Assembly (NCBI RefSeq): GCF_000381345.1
Contig: NZ_KB906398.1
Coordinates: 766,642 to 830,641 of the forward strand
Length of the DNA stretch: 64,000 nt
Reading direction: 5' to 3'
DNA from: Deinococcus apachensis DSM 19763
GTDB taxonomy: Bacteria; Deinococcota; Deinococci; Deinococcales; Deinococcaceae
The notes beneath the pieces were generated by a model, which saw nothing but the letters and a program-made list of their open reading frames with translations, was not told the DNA's origin and ran no database searches. The position numbers were made by a program, and so were the translations under genes. This document shows, piece by piece, positions 12,511 through 20,967 of the stretch (position 1 is the stretch's first letter; every line of letters begins with the position of its first letter).

Positions 12511-13446
12511 TTGCGGAGTGAGGCCGGAAAAGTCAGCACCTCCCCCAGGGCCCGGACGCGGCGCCGGATCGGGGGGGACGGCCCCCTCGCGGCCCTGCTC
12601 CTCGCCCCCGCCGCCCTGCTGCTGTGCGGCGTGCTGCTCTTTCCCATGCTGACGACCTTCCGCGACAGCCTGTTCGTGAACAAGCTGACCGAACCGTGGC
12701 TGGGGACGCCGTTCGTGGGCCTGAAGCAGTACGCCCAGATGGTGCAGGACCCCCGTTTTCTGAACGCGTTGCGAAACACCCTCTTCTTCGGGGTGCTGAC
12801 GGTGGGGGGCTCGTTCCTTGTCGGCATCCCGATGGCGCTGCTGGCCCACACGCCGAGCCGGGTGCGGGGACTGGCGAGGGTGGCCCTGCTGCTGCCGTGG
12901 GCGATGCCGCCCGTGATTACCGGGTTGATCTTCGCCTGGCTGTTCAACGGGCAGTACGGGGTGGTGAACGACGTGCTGGTGCGCGGGGGGCTTGTCGGGG
13001 AACCGCTGCGTTGGCTCTCCACACCAGGCCTCGCGGTCGTAGCGATGGTCATCACCATCGTCTGGAAGACGAGTTCCTTCGTGGCGTTGATCGTGCTGGG
13101 CGGCCTCCAGGGCATCCCGCGCGAGCTGACCGAGGCGGCGGACGTGGACGGCGCGACGCGCGTGCAGACCTTCTGGCGGGTGATCCTGCCCTTGCTGGGG
13201 CCGAGTCTCGCCGTGGCCTTCATCTTCCGGGCGATCAGCGCCGTGCAGGTGTTCGATATCCCGTACACGTTCATTCAACAGGCCCCCGCGCAGGGGCTCC
13301 TCGAGACGCTCGGCGTCTACATCTACCGCACGAGCATCGAGTTTCTGGACTTCGGGTACGCGGCGGCGCTCTCCGTGGCGCTCTTCGGGGTGAGCCTCGC
13401 CGTCACGCTCGTCTACGTGCGCTTCGTGCGCGGCGGGGAGGGCTGA
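12511..13446 (+). CDS. Sugar ABC transporter permease, MalF/UgpA-like
   Basis: 311 residues with six membrane segments. The first (LLLAPAALLLCGVLLFPML) follows a basic N-terminus with RTRRRIGG. The EAA loop that contacts the ATPase is ELTEAADVDGATRVQTFWRVILP. The start is TTG at 12511, with GAGG of the preceding stop region 7 nt upstream, so translation is probably coupled to the binding-protein gene 9 nt away. It works with the MalG-like partner downstream. Confidence 0.9.
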   Translation: MRSEAGKVSTSPRARTRRRIGGDGPLAALLLAPAALLLCGVLLFPMLTTFRDSLFVNKLTEPWLGTPFVGLKQYAQMVQDPRFLNALRNTLFFGVLTVGGSFLVGIPMALLAHTPSRVRGLARVALLLPWAMPPVITGLIFAWLFNGQYGVVNDVLVRGGLVGEPLRWLSTPGLAVVAMVITIVWKTSSFVALIVLGGLQGIPRELTEAADVDGATRVQTFWRVILPLLGPSLAVAFIFRAISAVQVFDIPYTFIQQAPAQGLLETLGVYIYRTSIEFLDFGYAAALSVALFGVSLAVTLVYVRFVRGGEG

Positions 13447-13447
13447 G

Positions 13448-14290
13448 ATGGAACAGGCTCCTCGATTGAACCTGAGCGAGCGGGTCATCCGCGCCCTCGG
13501 CCTCGCCCTCCTCGTCTTCGGTGGCTTCTTCCCGCTCGTGTGGATGTTGCTCACCAGCCTGAAGAACGAGGGGGAACTCCAGAAATTCCCGGTCCAGTAC
13601 CTCCCCTCGCACCCGGACATCGCCAACTACGCGCGGGTGTTTTCCGAGCAGCCGTTCGGCACCTTCTTCATGAACTCGCTGATCGTCAGCGTGCTCAGCA
13701 CGGCGCTGTGCGTGGCGGTCGCCGTGCCTGCTGCCTACGCGCTGGCGCGGCTGGAGATTCGGGCACGGGGGCTGCTCCTCACCCTCGTCGTCGCCTTCTC
13801 CATGTTGCCCGTCGTGAGCCTGCTCGTGCCCCTCTTCCGGCTGATGCGGAGCGCGAACCTGCTCAACTCCTACCCCGCCCTGATCCTCCCCTACGCGGCG
13901 CTGAGCCTGCCCGTCGCGGTCCTCACGCTCGTCGCCTTCTTCAGCGCCATCCCGCGCGATCTGGAGGCGGCGGCGATGGTGGACGGCACCTCCCGCGTCG
14001 GCGCGATGACCCGGATCGTGCTGCCGCTGAGCCTGCCGGGCGTGGTGACGGCGGCGCTCCTCGTCTTCGTCAATTCGTGGAACGAATTCCTGCTGGCGCT
14101 GAGCTTCAACACGCGCCTGAACATGCGCACGGTCTCGGTCGGCGTCACTCTGTACCAGGGGGAATTCGCGTTCCCGTGGCCGCTCATCAGCGCGGCGGTG
14201 GTGATTGCGGTCGTGCCCATCGTCGTGCTGATCGCCGTATTCCAGAAGCGCTTCGTGGCGGGGCTGACGGCGGGAGGGGTGAAGGCGTGA
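13448..14290 (+). CDS. Sugar ABC transporter permease, MalG/UgpE-like
   Basis: 280 residues with six membrane segments. Typical MalG-family features are FPLVWMLLTSLK early, NSLIVSV, the EAA loop LEAAAMVDGTSRVGAMTRIVLP and VNSWNEFLLALSF. It begins 1 nt after the MalF-like stop. No ATPase gene follows, so the importer must use an ATPase encoded elsewhere, as known for MsmK/UgpC-type shared ATPases. Sugar specificity is unknown; trehalose, maltose or similar is plausible. Confidence 0.9.
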   Translation: MEQAPRLNLSERVIRALGLALLVFGGFFPLVWMLLTSLKNEGELQKFPVQYLPSHPDIANYARVFSEQPFGTFFMNSLIVSVLSTALCVAVAVPAAYALARLEIRARGLLLTLVVAFSMLPVVSLLVPLFRLMRSANLLNSYPALILPYAALSLPVAVLTLVAFFSAIPRDLEAAAMVDGTSRVGAMTRIVLPLSLPGVVTAALLVFVNSWNEFLLALSFNTRLNMRTVSVGVTLYQGEFAFPWPLISAAVVIAVVPIVVLIAVFQKRFVAGLTAGGVKA

Positions 14291-14326
14291 GGAGGAAGCA
14301 AAACGGCTTAAGCTTTTGCATTTCTG

Positions 14327-14493
14327 CCCCTCCCCCTTGAGAGGGGAGGCTGGGACTGGCACAGTTCCGCAGGAGAGGGGGTGACCGCAAACGACCTGCG
14401 GCGCGGCTGGAAAGAAGGGCAGGGCATCCTGCCAGCGTCGGCGTTGCTCCGTCACCCCCTCACCCCGGCCCTCTCCCACGAGGGGAGTAGGGA
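14327..14493 (+). repeat. Dispersed repeat, copy A (two-hairpin element)
   Basis: The left module (14327-14386) contains the hairpin CCCCTC-N8-GAGGGG and then GCTGGGACTGGCACAG and CCGCAGGAGAGGGGGTGA. The right module (14451-14493) reads CACCCCCTCACCCCGGCCC and ends in the hairpin CTCTCCCACGAGGGGAG. The same two modules at the same spacing occur at 54403-54575, and the left part is inverted at 24596-24707. It lies between the sugar permease and monooxygenase genes. Confidence 0.7.
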
Positions 14494-14529
14494 GAAAAGA
14501 ATCAAAACCCGCTCCCTGATGAGGCTCCC

Positions 14530-15663
14530 ATGACCCAACCTTCCCAATCCGAATTCCTCTGGTTCCTCCAGCTCTCCCGTGACGGCGAGTTCATCGGCAC
14601 CAAGGAGAAGCCGCCGCGCAAGCCCACGCTGCCCTACATCTCCAGCCTGATCACGACGGCGGGCGAGGCGGGCTTTGAGGCGTTGCTGACGGCCACGAAT
14701 TACCACAGCGAGCACGAGAACTACACGGCGGCGGTGGCGGCCCTCGCGCGGACTGCGCAGACGGACCCCGGCCTGCTGATCGCCGTGCGGCCCGGCATGT
14801 TCCACCCGGCGATGTACGCGAAGATGCTCGCCACGCTGCAAAACCTCTTCCCCGGGCGGGTGCGGGTGAACATCGTGACGGGGAGCAGCCCCGCCGAGAA
14901 CGCCATGTACGGCGACTTCGAGCCGCACGCCCAGCGGTACGAGCGGACGCGCGAGTTCATGACCATCCTGCGCCAGCTCTGGACCCAGCCGCCGCCCGTC
15001 AGTTACCGCTCGGACCTCTTCGCCTTCGAGAACGCGGTGCTGGACCCGCCGCCCGTGCAGCCCATCCCGATCTACTTCGGGGGCGCCTCACCCGTCGCTC
15101 AGCGTATCGCCGCCGACCTCGCCGACGTGTACCTGATGTGGGGCGAGCGCGAGGACATGCTGCAAGAGCGCATGGCCCAGATGCGGGCTCTGGAGGCGGA
15201 GACGGGCCGGTCCCTGCGTTATGGCCTACGGACTCACGTCGTCGTGCGCGAGACCGAGGAGGAGGCGTGGCAGGCCGCCGAGCGCCTGATCTCGCGGGTG
15301 GACCCCGAGGTGCGCCGCGCCTTTGTGGAGAGCTACAAGCACGTGGACGGCGTGGGCCAACTGCGCCAGATCGAGATGCTGCGCGGTCTGGAGGAGGGCA
15401 ACCTTCTGGTCGAGCCGAACCTCTGGGCGGGCGTCGGCATGGCCCGCAGCGGGGTGGGCGTCGCGCTGATCGGGAACCCCGAGCAGGTGGCGGCCAAGAT
15501 CCGGCGGTACGAGGCGATGAGCTTTTCGTCGTTTATTTTCAGCGGCTACCCGCATCTGGAGGAGGCCCGCCGCTTCGGCGAACTCGTCATGCCGCTCCTC
15601 AAGGGACAGGGCGGCGAGGGCTCGCGCCAGATTCACACGGACACGGTGGCGCCAGTCGCCTGA
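14530..15663 (+). CDS. LLM-class FMNH2-dependent monooxygenase, alkanesulfonate-type
   Basis: 377 residues, close to SsuD. It has a TIM-barrel luciferase fold: FLWFLQLSRDGEFIG at the start, LLTATNYHSEHENYT, LIAVRPGMFHPAM, VNIVTGSSPAENAMYGDF, and the SsuD-typical YFGGASPVAQRIAAD with DVYLMWGE. Such enzymes release sulfite from alkanesulfonates using FMNH2 from a partner reductase, which is not in the window. It follows a sugar importer across 239 nt that contain a repeat, so it may not share that operon. A GAGG motif lies about 8 nt before ATG. Confidence 0.88.
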   Translation: MTQPSQSEFLWFLQLSRDGEFIGTKEKPPRKPTLPYISSLITTAGEAGFEALLTATNYHSEHENYTAAVAALARTAQTDPGLLIAVRPGMFHPAMYAKMLATLQNLFPGRVRVNIVTGSSPAENAMYGDFEPHAQRYERTREFMTILRQLWTQPPPVSYRSDLFAFENAVLDPPPVQPIPIYFGGASPVAQRIAADLADVYLMWGEREDMLQERMAQMRALEAETGRSLRYGLRTHVVVRETEEEAWQAAERLISRVDPEVRRAFVESYKHVDGVGQLRQIEMLRGLEEGNLLVEPNLWAGVGMARSGVGVALIGNPEQVAAKIRRYEAMSFSSFIFSGYPHLEEARRFGELVMPLLKGQGGEGSRQIHTDTVAPVA

Positions 15664-15676
15664 CGGGAGGAAAAAA

Positions 15677-15715
15677 GACGGCCTGGGCGGAGGAACAGTG
15701 CCCAGGCCGTCTTTT
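15677..15715 (+). terminator. Rho-independent terminator after the LLM monooxygenase gene
   Basis: A perfect 12-bp stem GACGGCCTGGGC/GCCCAGGCCGTC with an 11-nt loop is followed by TTTT. The A-run before the stem lets it act on the minus strand too, where the MacAB operon ends. Confidence 0.9.
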
Positions 15716-15771
15716 GGTTGGATGCTGTGGTCAGTTGGGCGACGGGTCCCGGTCCAGAACCGCTCCAGCCC

Positions 15772-16392
15772 TCACTTCTTCTGCAACACCGCGATGTACT
15801 GCTTCAGGGCGTCGGCGCCCCGGCCCTGGGCGAAGGGGTTGAACTGGCCGGGCTGGAAGTTGCCGGGGCCGCCCTGACCCTGGCCGTTCTGCCCCGCCCT
15901 GTTCTGACCCGTGCCCGCGGCGCGCTGTGCGCCGAGCCCGCCGGGAACACCGGGGATGCGGAAGCCGCCCTGTCCCCCCTGCCCGCTCTGCTGCGCCTGC
16001 GCCCGCCGCGCCTCGCGCTCCTGCTCGGCCTTGAGCGTCAGGTCGTCGAGCGCCGTGAGCTGCTTGCCCGTCAGAATCTTGTCCTCGATCTGCGTCAGGT
16101 ACTTCTTGGCGTCGTTCGGCTGCACGGCTTTCGCCTTCTGGAGCGCCGTCAGGATGGGAAGGAGTTGCCTGGCCTGCGCCTTCGTCACCGCCGTCGCCTT
16201 GTTCTTTTCCAGGTCGGGCAGCAGGCGCACGGTCTGGGACAGGTCCATGATGGGCTGCATCTGCGCCATGCGGGCACGCATCTCCGGGGTGAGTTGGGGC
16301 GCGTTCTGGCCCGACCGAGAGGATTGCTGCGCCGCCGCGACGGGGAGGAGAACGAAACCGAGGGGCAGGATGACTTTGACGTACTTGTTCAT
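15772..16392 (-). CDS. Secreted helical protein with Gly/Gln-rich tail, last gene of the MacAB operon
   Basis: 206 residues. The signal peptide is followed by a helical part with two similar repeats of the form ARQLLPILTALQKAKAV and a segment YLTQIEDKILTGKQLTALDDL. A low-complexity Gly/Gln/Asn tail follows (about 135-195: GQGGQGGF, GQNGQGQGGPGNFQPGQFN). No enzyme motif. AAAGGA lies 7 nt upstream of ATG. Proteins of this shape are often found beside MacAB genes, but I know no assigned function. The tail composition resembles the C-terminus of the MacA-like protein of the same operon. Confidence 0.75.
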   Translation of the reverse strand: MNKYVKVILPLGFVLLPVAAAQQSSRSGQNAPQLTPEMRARMAQMQPIMDLSQTVRLLPDLEKNKATAVTKAQARQLLPILTALQKAKAVQPNDAKKYLTQIEDKILTGKQLTALDDLTLKAEQEREARRAQAQQSGQGGQGGFRIPGVPGGLGAQRAAGTGQNRAGQNGQGQGGPGNFQPGQFNPFAQGRGADALKQYIAVLQKK

Positions 16393-16434
16393 GGTGTGTC
16401 CTTTCTGACTGCTGATCGCTGACCGCTGAGGGGC

Positions 16435-17745
16435 CTACTCGTACCGCAGGCTGTCCACCGGGTCGAGCCTCGCGGCCCGCGCCGCCGGGTAGTACCCGAA
16501 GAACACGCCGACGAGGGCGCTGAAGGCGAAGGCGACGAGGATGGGCGTGGCCGAGAAGACCGGGCTGATCCCGAAGGTGTTTCCGGCGTAGGCAGCGCCG
16601 ATTCCGAGAGCGAGGCCAATCACGCCGCCGCCGATGGAGAGCAGCGCGGCCTCCACCAGAAATTGCGTGAGGATGTCGCGTGGCTTGGCACCCAGCGCCT
16701 TCCGCACGCCGATCTCGCGGGTGCGCTCGGTCACGCTGACGAGCATGATGTTCATGATCCCGATGCCGCCCACGATCAGGCTGATCCCGGCGATGGCGCC
16801 CACCAACAGCGTCAGGGTGGTTGTCACGCTGTTCAGGCTGGCGAGGGCGTCGGCCTGGTTCTGCACCTGGAAGTCGAGGTTGCTGGGGTCGGTCTGCTTG
16901 TGCCGCTCGCTCATCAGGGCGGTGATGTCCGCCTGGAGCTGGTCGAGGTCGTTCTTGTCGGCGGCCTGAATGTAGACGTTGTTGACGGTCGGCTGGCCGC
17001 TCGCGCTGTTCGTGCGCGAGAAACGCTGGATGTAGGTGCTGAGGGGAATCAGGACCTGGCTGTTCGCGTTGCCGAAGCCGCTGTTCCCCTTGTCGGGCAG
17101 CACGCCGACGACCGTGAAGGTGACGGCGCCGAGGCGAATCCTCTGCCCCACCGGGTCGCTGCCGTCCGCGAAGAGGTCGGCCACGACCTGCGAGCCGATC
17201 ACCGCCGTGCGTTTGCGGCTGTCCACGTCGGCCTGGGTGAAGTAACTGCCGCTCTCCACCGGGCTATTCCGCACCGTCTCGTAGGCGGGCCAGGTGCCCA
17301 GCACGGTGACCTGCGTGTTGCTGCTCCCCACCTTGGCCTGCACGCTGCTCTGCGCCGTCGGGGCCACGCCCGCCACCCGGCTTCCGAAAGCGGTTGCCAG
17401 GGCCTCGGCGTCCTCCACGGTCACGGTCTGGTTGGGGCCGCCGCGCACCAGGCTCCCGCCGGGCCGACCCCGCGCGCTCTGCACGGTGAGCAGGTTGGTC
17501 CCCAGCGATTCGAGGTTGCGCGTCACGCCCGCCGTGCTCCCCTGCCCGATGGCGGTCAAGGCCACGACTGCCGCCACGCCGATGATCACGCCCAGCGCGG
17601 TCAGGATCGAGCGCATTGGGGTGCCGATGATCGCGCGCCAGGCGATGCTGAAAGCACCGCCCAGACCCAGCCCGCCCTGTCGCCTGGGGGCCGCAGCCTC
17701 CTGTCCCGGAGTGCTGAGGGCCGCGGTATCAGGGTTGACGGTCAT
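16435..17745 (-). CDS. MacB-type ABC transporter permease
   Basis: 436 residues. It has MacB/FtsX architecture: one membrane helix near the N-terminus (about 40-65, MRSILTALGVIIGVAAVVALTAIG), a large periplasmic domain (about 70-305) and three membrane helices at the C-terminus. TEIGVRKALGAK is replaced here by TREIGVRKALGAKPRDI, the typical coupling loop. It should couple ATP hydrolysis to periplasmic substrate movement with the MacA-like and TolC-like proteins. It overlaps the ATPase gene by ATGA. Confidence 0.93.
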   Translation of the reverse strand: MTVNPDTAALSTPGQEAAAPRRQGGLGLGGAFSIAWRAIIGTPMRSILTALGVIIGVAAVVALTAIGQGSTAGVTRNLESLGTNLLTVQSARGRPGGSLVRGGPNQTVTVEDAEALATAFGSRVAGVAPTAQSSVQAKVGSSNTQVTVLGTWPAYETVRNSPVESGSYFTQADVDSRKRTAVIGSQVVADLFADGSDPVGQRIRLGAVTFTVVGVLPDKGNSGFGNANSQVLIPLSTYIQRFSRTNSASGQPTVNNVYIQAADKNDLDQLQADITALMSERHKQTDPSNLDFQVQNQADALASLNSVTTTLTLLVGAIAGISLIVGGIGIMNIMLVSVTERTREIGVRKALGAKPRDILTQFLVEAALLSIGGGVIGLALGIGAAYAGNTFGISPVFSATPILVAFAFSALVGVFFGYYPAARAARLDPVDSLRYE

Positions 17746-18491
17746 GCGGTTCCTCCCGGCCGGTAAGGCTTCTGCCGCTCGTCGCGCTCGATCAGGCCGT
17801 CGCGCACCCGGACCACCCGCTCGGCATAGGCGCCGATGTCCGCCTCGTGTGTGACGATCAGGACGGTGGTGCCTTCGGCGTGCAGCTCGGCGAAGAGGGC
17901 CATGACCTCCTCACTCGTCCGGGTGTCGAGGTTCCCGGTCGGCTCGTCGGCCAGCAGCAGGCGGGGGCGACCGGCGAGGGCGCGGGCAATGGCGACGCGC
18001 TGCTTCTGCCCGCCGCTGATCTGGCTGGGGAGGTTCCCGGCCTTGTCCGCCAGCCCCACCCGCGTCAGCATCCCCATCGCCCGCTCACGCCGCTCCCGTG
18101 CGGGAACGCCCGCGTAGGTGAGGGGCACCTCCACGTTCTCCAGCAGCGTCTGCCGGGGCAGCAGGTGGAAGGCCTGGAAGACGAAGCCGATCTCGCGGTT
18201 GCGCGCCTCCGCCCGCTCGTTCTCCGAGAGGGTGGTCACGTCGCGGCCCCCGAGATGGTAGCTGCCCGCGCCGGGCCGGTCGAGCAGGCCGATGATCTGC
18301 ATCAACGTCGTCTTGCCGGAGCCGGAAGGCCCCATCAGCGCGACCATCTCGCCCTGCGCGATCTGGAGACTGACGCCCTTCAATGCCTCGAACACCACGT
18401 CGCCCTGCGCGTAGGTCTTGTGGATGCCTTGCAGGTTCACCACCGGGACGGCGAGGGCGGGGGGACGGACGAGAGAGGCGGGCGCGGTCAT
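17742..18491 (-). CDS. MacB-type ABC transporter ATP-binding protein
   Basis: 249 residues, LolD/MacB family. Walker [10 protein letters not shown], signature [15 protein letters not shown], Walker [13 protein letters not shown] and switch His in IVTHE are all intact. Unlike E. coli MacB, the ATPase and permease are separate genes, as in Gram-positive and Deinococcus-type systems. It overlaps both neighbours by 4 nt, pointing to a tightly coupled operon. Confidence 0.94.
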   Translation of the reverse strand: MTAPASLVRPPALAVPVVNLQGIHKTYAQGDVVFEALKGVSLQIAQGEMVALMGPSGSGKTTLMQIIGLLDRPGAGSYHLGGRDVTTLSENERAEARNREIGFVFQAFHLLPRQTLLENVEVPLTYAGVPARERRERAMGMLTRVGLADKAGNLPSQISGGQKQRVAIARALAGRPRLLLADEPTGNLDTRTSEEVMALFAELHAEGTTVLIVTHEADIGAYAERVVRVRDGLIERDERQKPYRPGGTA

Positions 18492-19918
18492 GGCGCCCCC
18501 CCGAAGCCCCCGCCGGGAGGTCCGCCAAAGCCGCCCTGCCCCTGCCGGTTCGAGCTGGAAGTGGAGGTGCTGCTCCGGGTGCTGCCCGGCACGACGATTT
18601 GCTGCCCCGCCGTCAGGCCGTCCTCGACAATCGTGTTCGTGCCGTCGGTCGCGCCCACGGTGACACGGGTGCGCTCGGGTTCGGTGCCCTCCACCCCCTG
18701 CACCAGGACGTAGCTGCGATCCCGGACGGACTGGATGGCCTTCGTGGGCACGACGAGCCCGGACGCCTCGCTCTGGATAATCTCCGCCTCGGCGGTCATG
18801 CCCGGGCGCAGTTTGCCGTCCGTGTTCGGCAGGCTGACGGTCGCCGTGAAGACGCTGATACCGTTGGACTGGGTGGCCCCCGGTGACACCCGCACTACCT
18901 TGCCGGTAAAGGTGTCGTTCTCGTAGGCATCCAGGGTCACTTCCGCCGTCTGCCCGACCTTCACGCCCGAGATCTCGGTCTCGTCCACCTGCACGGGGAG
19001 GTTGAGGGTGGTGTCGTCAAGGAGGGTGAGGAGGGTCGTGTCGCTGCTCGTGCCGATCACTGCGCCCTCGGTGGCGTTGACGGCGCTCACCACGCCGCTG
19101 ATGGGGGCGTAGACCTTGAGGTCGGCCCGGGCCTTGCGGGCGGTCGCCAGATTCTCCTCCGCCTGCTGCACGGCGATCTGGGAGTTGCGGAGGTCCTGGG
19201 CGTCGCTCTCGGTTCCCGCCTGCTGCTGGGTGCGGGCGCTGGCGGCGCTCGCGCGGGCGCTCTCCAGGCTGCTACGCGCACTCTGGACCTTGGCCTGCGC
19301 GTCCGCCACGGCCGTCCGCGCGCTGGCGAGGTCCTGGGCGCTCACGGCCCCGATGGCGGCGAGGCGTTCCTGCGCGTTCAGGGTCGTCTGGGCGGTGGTC
19401 AGTGCCCGCTCGGCGTCACTCAGCGTCTGCTGGGCCGAGGTGACGTTCGCGTCCGCCTGAGTGATGCTGCTCTGCTGCTGCACCCGGCTCGACGCCTGGG
19501 TGGCGCGCAGGGCGTCGAGGGTTGCGCGGGCCTTTTGCAGGTTCAGCTCGGCGGTGGTGACGTTCGCCGTCACGTCGTCACTCGTGAGGGTGGTCAGGAG
19601 CTGGCCCTTGGTGACCCGCTCCCCGACGGCGGGCAGGGTTCCCACCGTCACGTTGCGGTCCACGCCGATGGTGCGGGTCGCGGCAGCCTCCAGGGTGCCG
19701 GGGCCGCTCACGCTGACGCGCACGGTGCCGGGCTGGACGGTCTGAAGCTGCGTCTCGGCGGCTGCGGTCTGCGTCTGCGCGGAGTGGGTGCGGGTGTACC
19801 ACACGCCGCCCCCCACCCCGCCGACCAGGAGCAGGCCCGCGAGGACCCACGGCCAGCGCCCCCGGCGCCGCACCGGGCGGGGGGTCACCGCCGTGGTCGT
19901 GGTGGGTGGGGTCGTCAT
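18488..19918 (-). CDS. MacA/HlyD-type periplasmic adaptor
   Basis: 476 residues. A single N-terminal membrane segment (WPWVLAGLLLVGGVGGGVWY) follows a basic leader. A lipoyl half-motif, a long coiled-coil hairpin (about 110-250, rich in Ala, Gln and Thr), the second lipoyl half (DLKVYAPISGVVSAVNATEGAVI) and beta-barrel and membrane-proximal domains follow. The C-terminal 30 residues are Ser/Gly-rich (GQGGFGGPPGGGFGG). It should bridge MacB and a TolC-like channel. It overlaps the upstream and downstream genes by ATGA. Confidence 0.92.
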   Translation of the reverse strand: MTTPPTTTTAVTPRPVRRRGRWPWVLAGLLLVGGVGGGVWYTRTHSAQTQTAAAETQLQTVQPGTVRVSVSGPGTLEAAATRTIGVDRNVTVGTLPAVGERVTKGQLLTTLTSDDVTANVTTAELNLQKARATLDALRATQASSRVQQQSSITQADANVTSAQQTLSDAERALTTAQTTLNAQERLAAIGAVSAQDLASARTAVADAQAKVQSARSSLESARASAASARTQQQAGTESDAQDLRNSQIAVQQAEENLATARKARADLKVYAPISGVVSAVNATEGAVIGTSSDTTLLTLLDDTTLNLPVQVDETEISGVKVGQTAEVTLDAYENDTFTGKVVRVSPGATQSNGISVFTATVSLPNTDGKLRPGMTAEAEIIQSEASGLVVPTKAIQSVRDRSYVLVQGVEGTEPERTRVTVGATDGTNTIVEDGLTAGQQIVVPGSTRSSTSTSSSNRQGQGGFGGPPGGGFGGAP

Positions 19919-20967
19919 AGGGTGCCTCCAATCCCGGTGAGGTTCTGCCCCGCCGCCGCCGACAGCGCGGCGAGCGATTCAAGCACGTTGTCCTGCGCCT
20001 GGAGCCGGGCGTACTGCGCCTGCTTCAACGCGAGCTGGGTCTGCTGGAGGTCAACGGCGCTGATTGTGCCGCTTTTCAGACGGGCCGCGTCCTGCGTGTA
20101 GCTCTTCCCGGCGGCGGCCTCGCGGCTCGCGGCGACCTTGAGCTGCTCGGCGGCGTTCTGCGCGGTCTGGTACGCCGAGGCCAGCGCCGTACTTGCGTTC
20201 TTCTGCGCGGCGTCCAGCGTGCGCTGCGCGTTGGCGAGCGCCGTGCGGGCATCTTGCAGGGTGCGGGCGGGCGTGAAGTCGTTGTCCGAGAGCTTGACGG
20301 TGAGCTGCGCGGCGGCCACATCCTGCTGCGCCGAGACCACCGAGGTGAGGTTCTCATCCAGCCCCGAGCGGAGCCCCGCCAGGCTGGTTTTCAGGGTCGG
20401 AATCGTGGTCAGCCCCGCCGCCCGCACCCCGCTCGCCAACCCGGTCAGGCTCGCCATCTTGGCCGAGGCGAGGTTGACCTGCGCCCGCGCGTCGGCGAGG
20501 TCCTGGGCGCTGCCCGCCAGGGTGTTCTGCGCCTTCTGCACGTCGAGGGCGGTCGCGTTGCCCACGCTCTGCTTGACCTGCGCGACCTGGAGGGCCTTCT
20601 GGTTGACCGCGTTCTGGAGGGTCTGGAGTTCCACGTTCTCCTGCGCCTCGTAGAGGGCGGTGTAGGCGTTCACGGCGTTCTGGAGGGTGGAGAGCCGCGC
20701 CGCGCGGAGCTGCACGGTGGCGAGCGCCTGCCCCTGCTGCGCGGAGAGCTTGGCCGCCGCGAGGGTGCTGGGGTCGGCCTGCGCGGCCCGGTTCGCGGCC
20801 GTCGCCTTTTCGAGGTTGGCCTGTGCGGTCCGCACGTCGGTGCCATTCGTGAGCGCGGCCTGCACCGCCTGGGTAACGGTGACCGTGGATTGGGCAGCGG
20901 CGGTGGGCACGAGCAGGGCGAGTCCGAGGGCCAGGGTCAGGGTTGGGGTGCGGGTCAAGGTGTGCAT
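19915..20967 (-). CDS. TolC-like protein without obvious beta-barrel segments
   Basis: 350 residues, about 100 shorter than usual. Signal peptide ends LLVPTAAAQ. The rest is almost entirely Ala/Gln-rich helix with TolC-type heptads (VQKAQNTLAGSAQDLADARAQVNLA; LQQTQLALKQAQYARLQAQ). At the place where its upstream paralogue has its first strand pair, this protein continues as helix. I read it as a TolC-family protein that may lack the membrane barrel. It starts at ATG 20967, sharing one base with the stop of the upstream TolC gene (TAATG). Confidence 0.8.
   Translation of the reverse strand: MHTLTRTPTLTLALGLALLVPTAAAQSTVTVTQAVQAALTNGTDVRTAQANLEKATAANRAAQADPSTLAAAKLSAQQGQALATVQLRAARLSTLQNAVNAYTALYEAQENVELQTLQNAVNQKALQVAQVKQSVGNATALDVQKAQNTLAGSAQDLADARAQVNLASAKMASLTGLASGVRAAGLTTIPTLKTSLAGLRSGLDENLTSVVSAQQDVAAAQLTVKLSDNDFTPARTLQDARTALANAQRTLDAAQKNASTALASAYQTAQNAAEQLKVAASREAAAGKSYTQDAARLKSGTISAVDLQQTQLALKQAQYARLQAQDNVLESLAALSAAAGQNLTGIGGTL

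Noticed and set aside
11733..13626. Minus-strand long open frames opposite the sugar transporter genes as real genes
   Set aside because: Codon composition is His/Arg/Gly-rich shadow; the plus strand has clear transporter domains.
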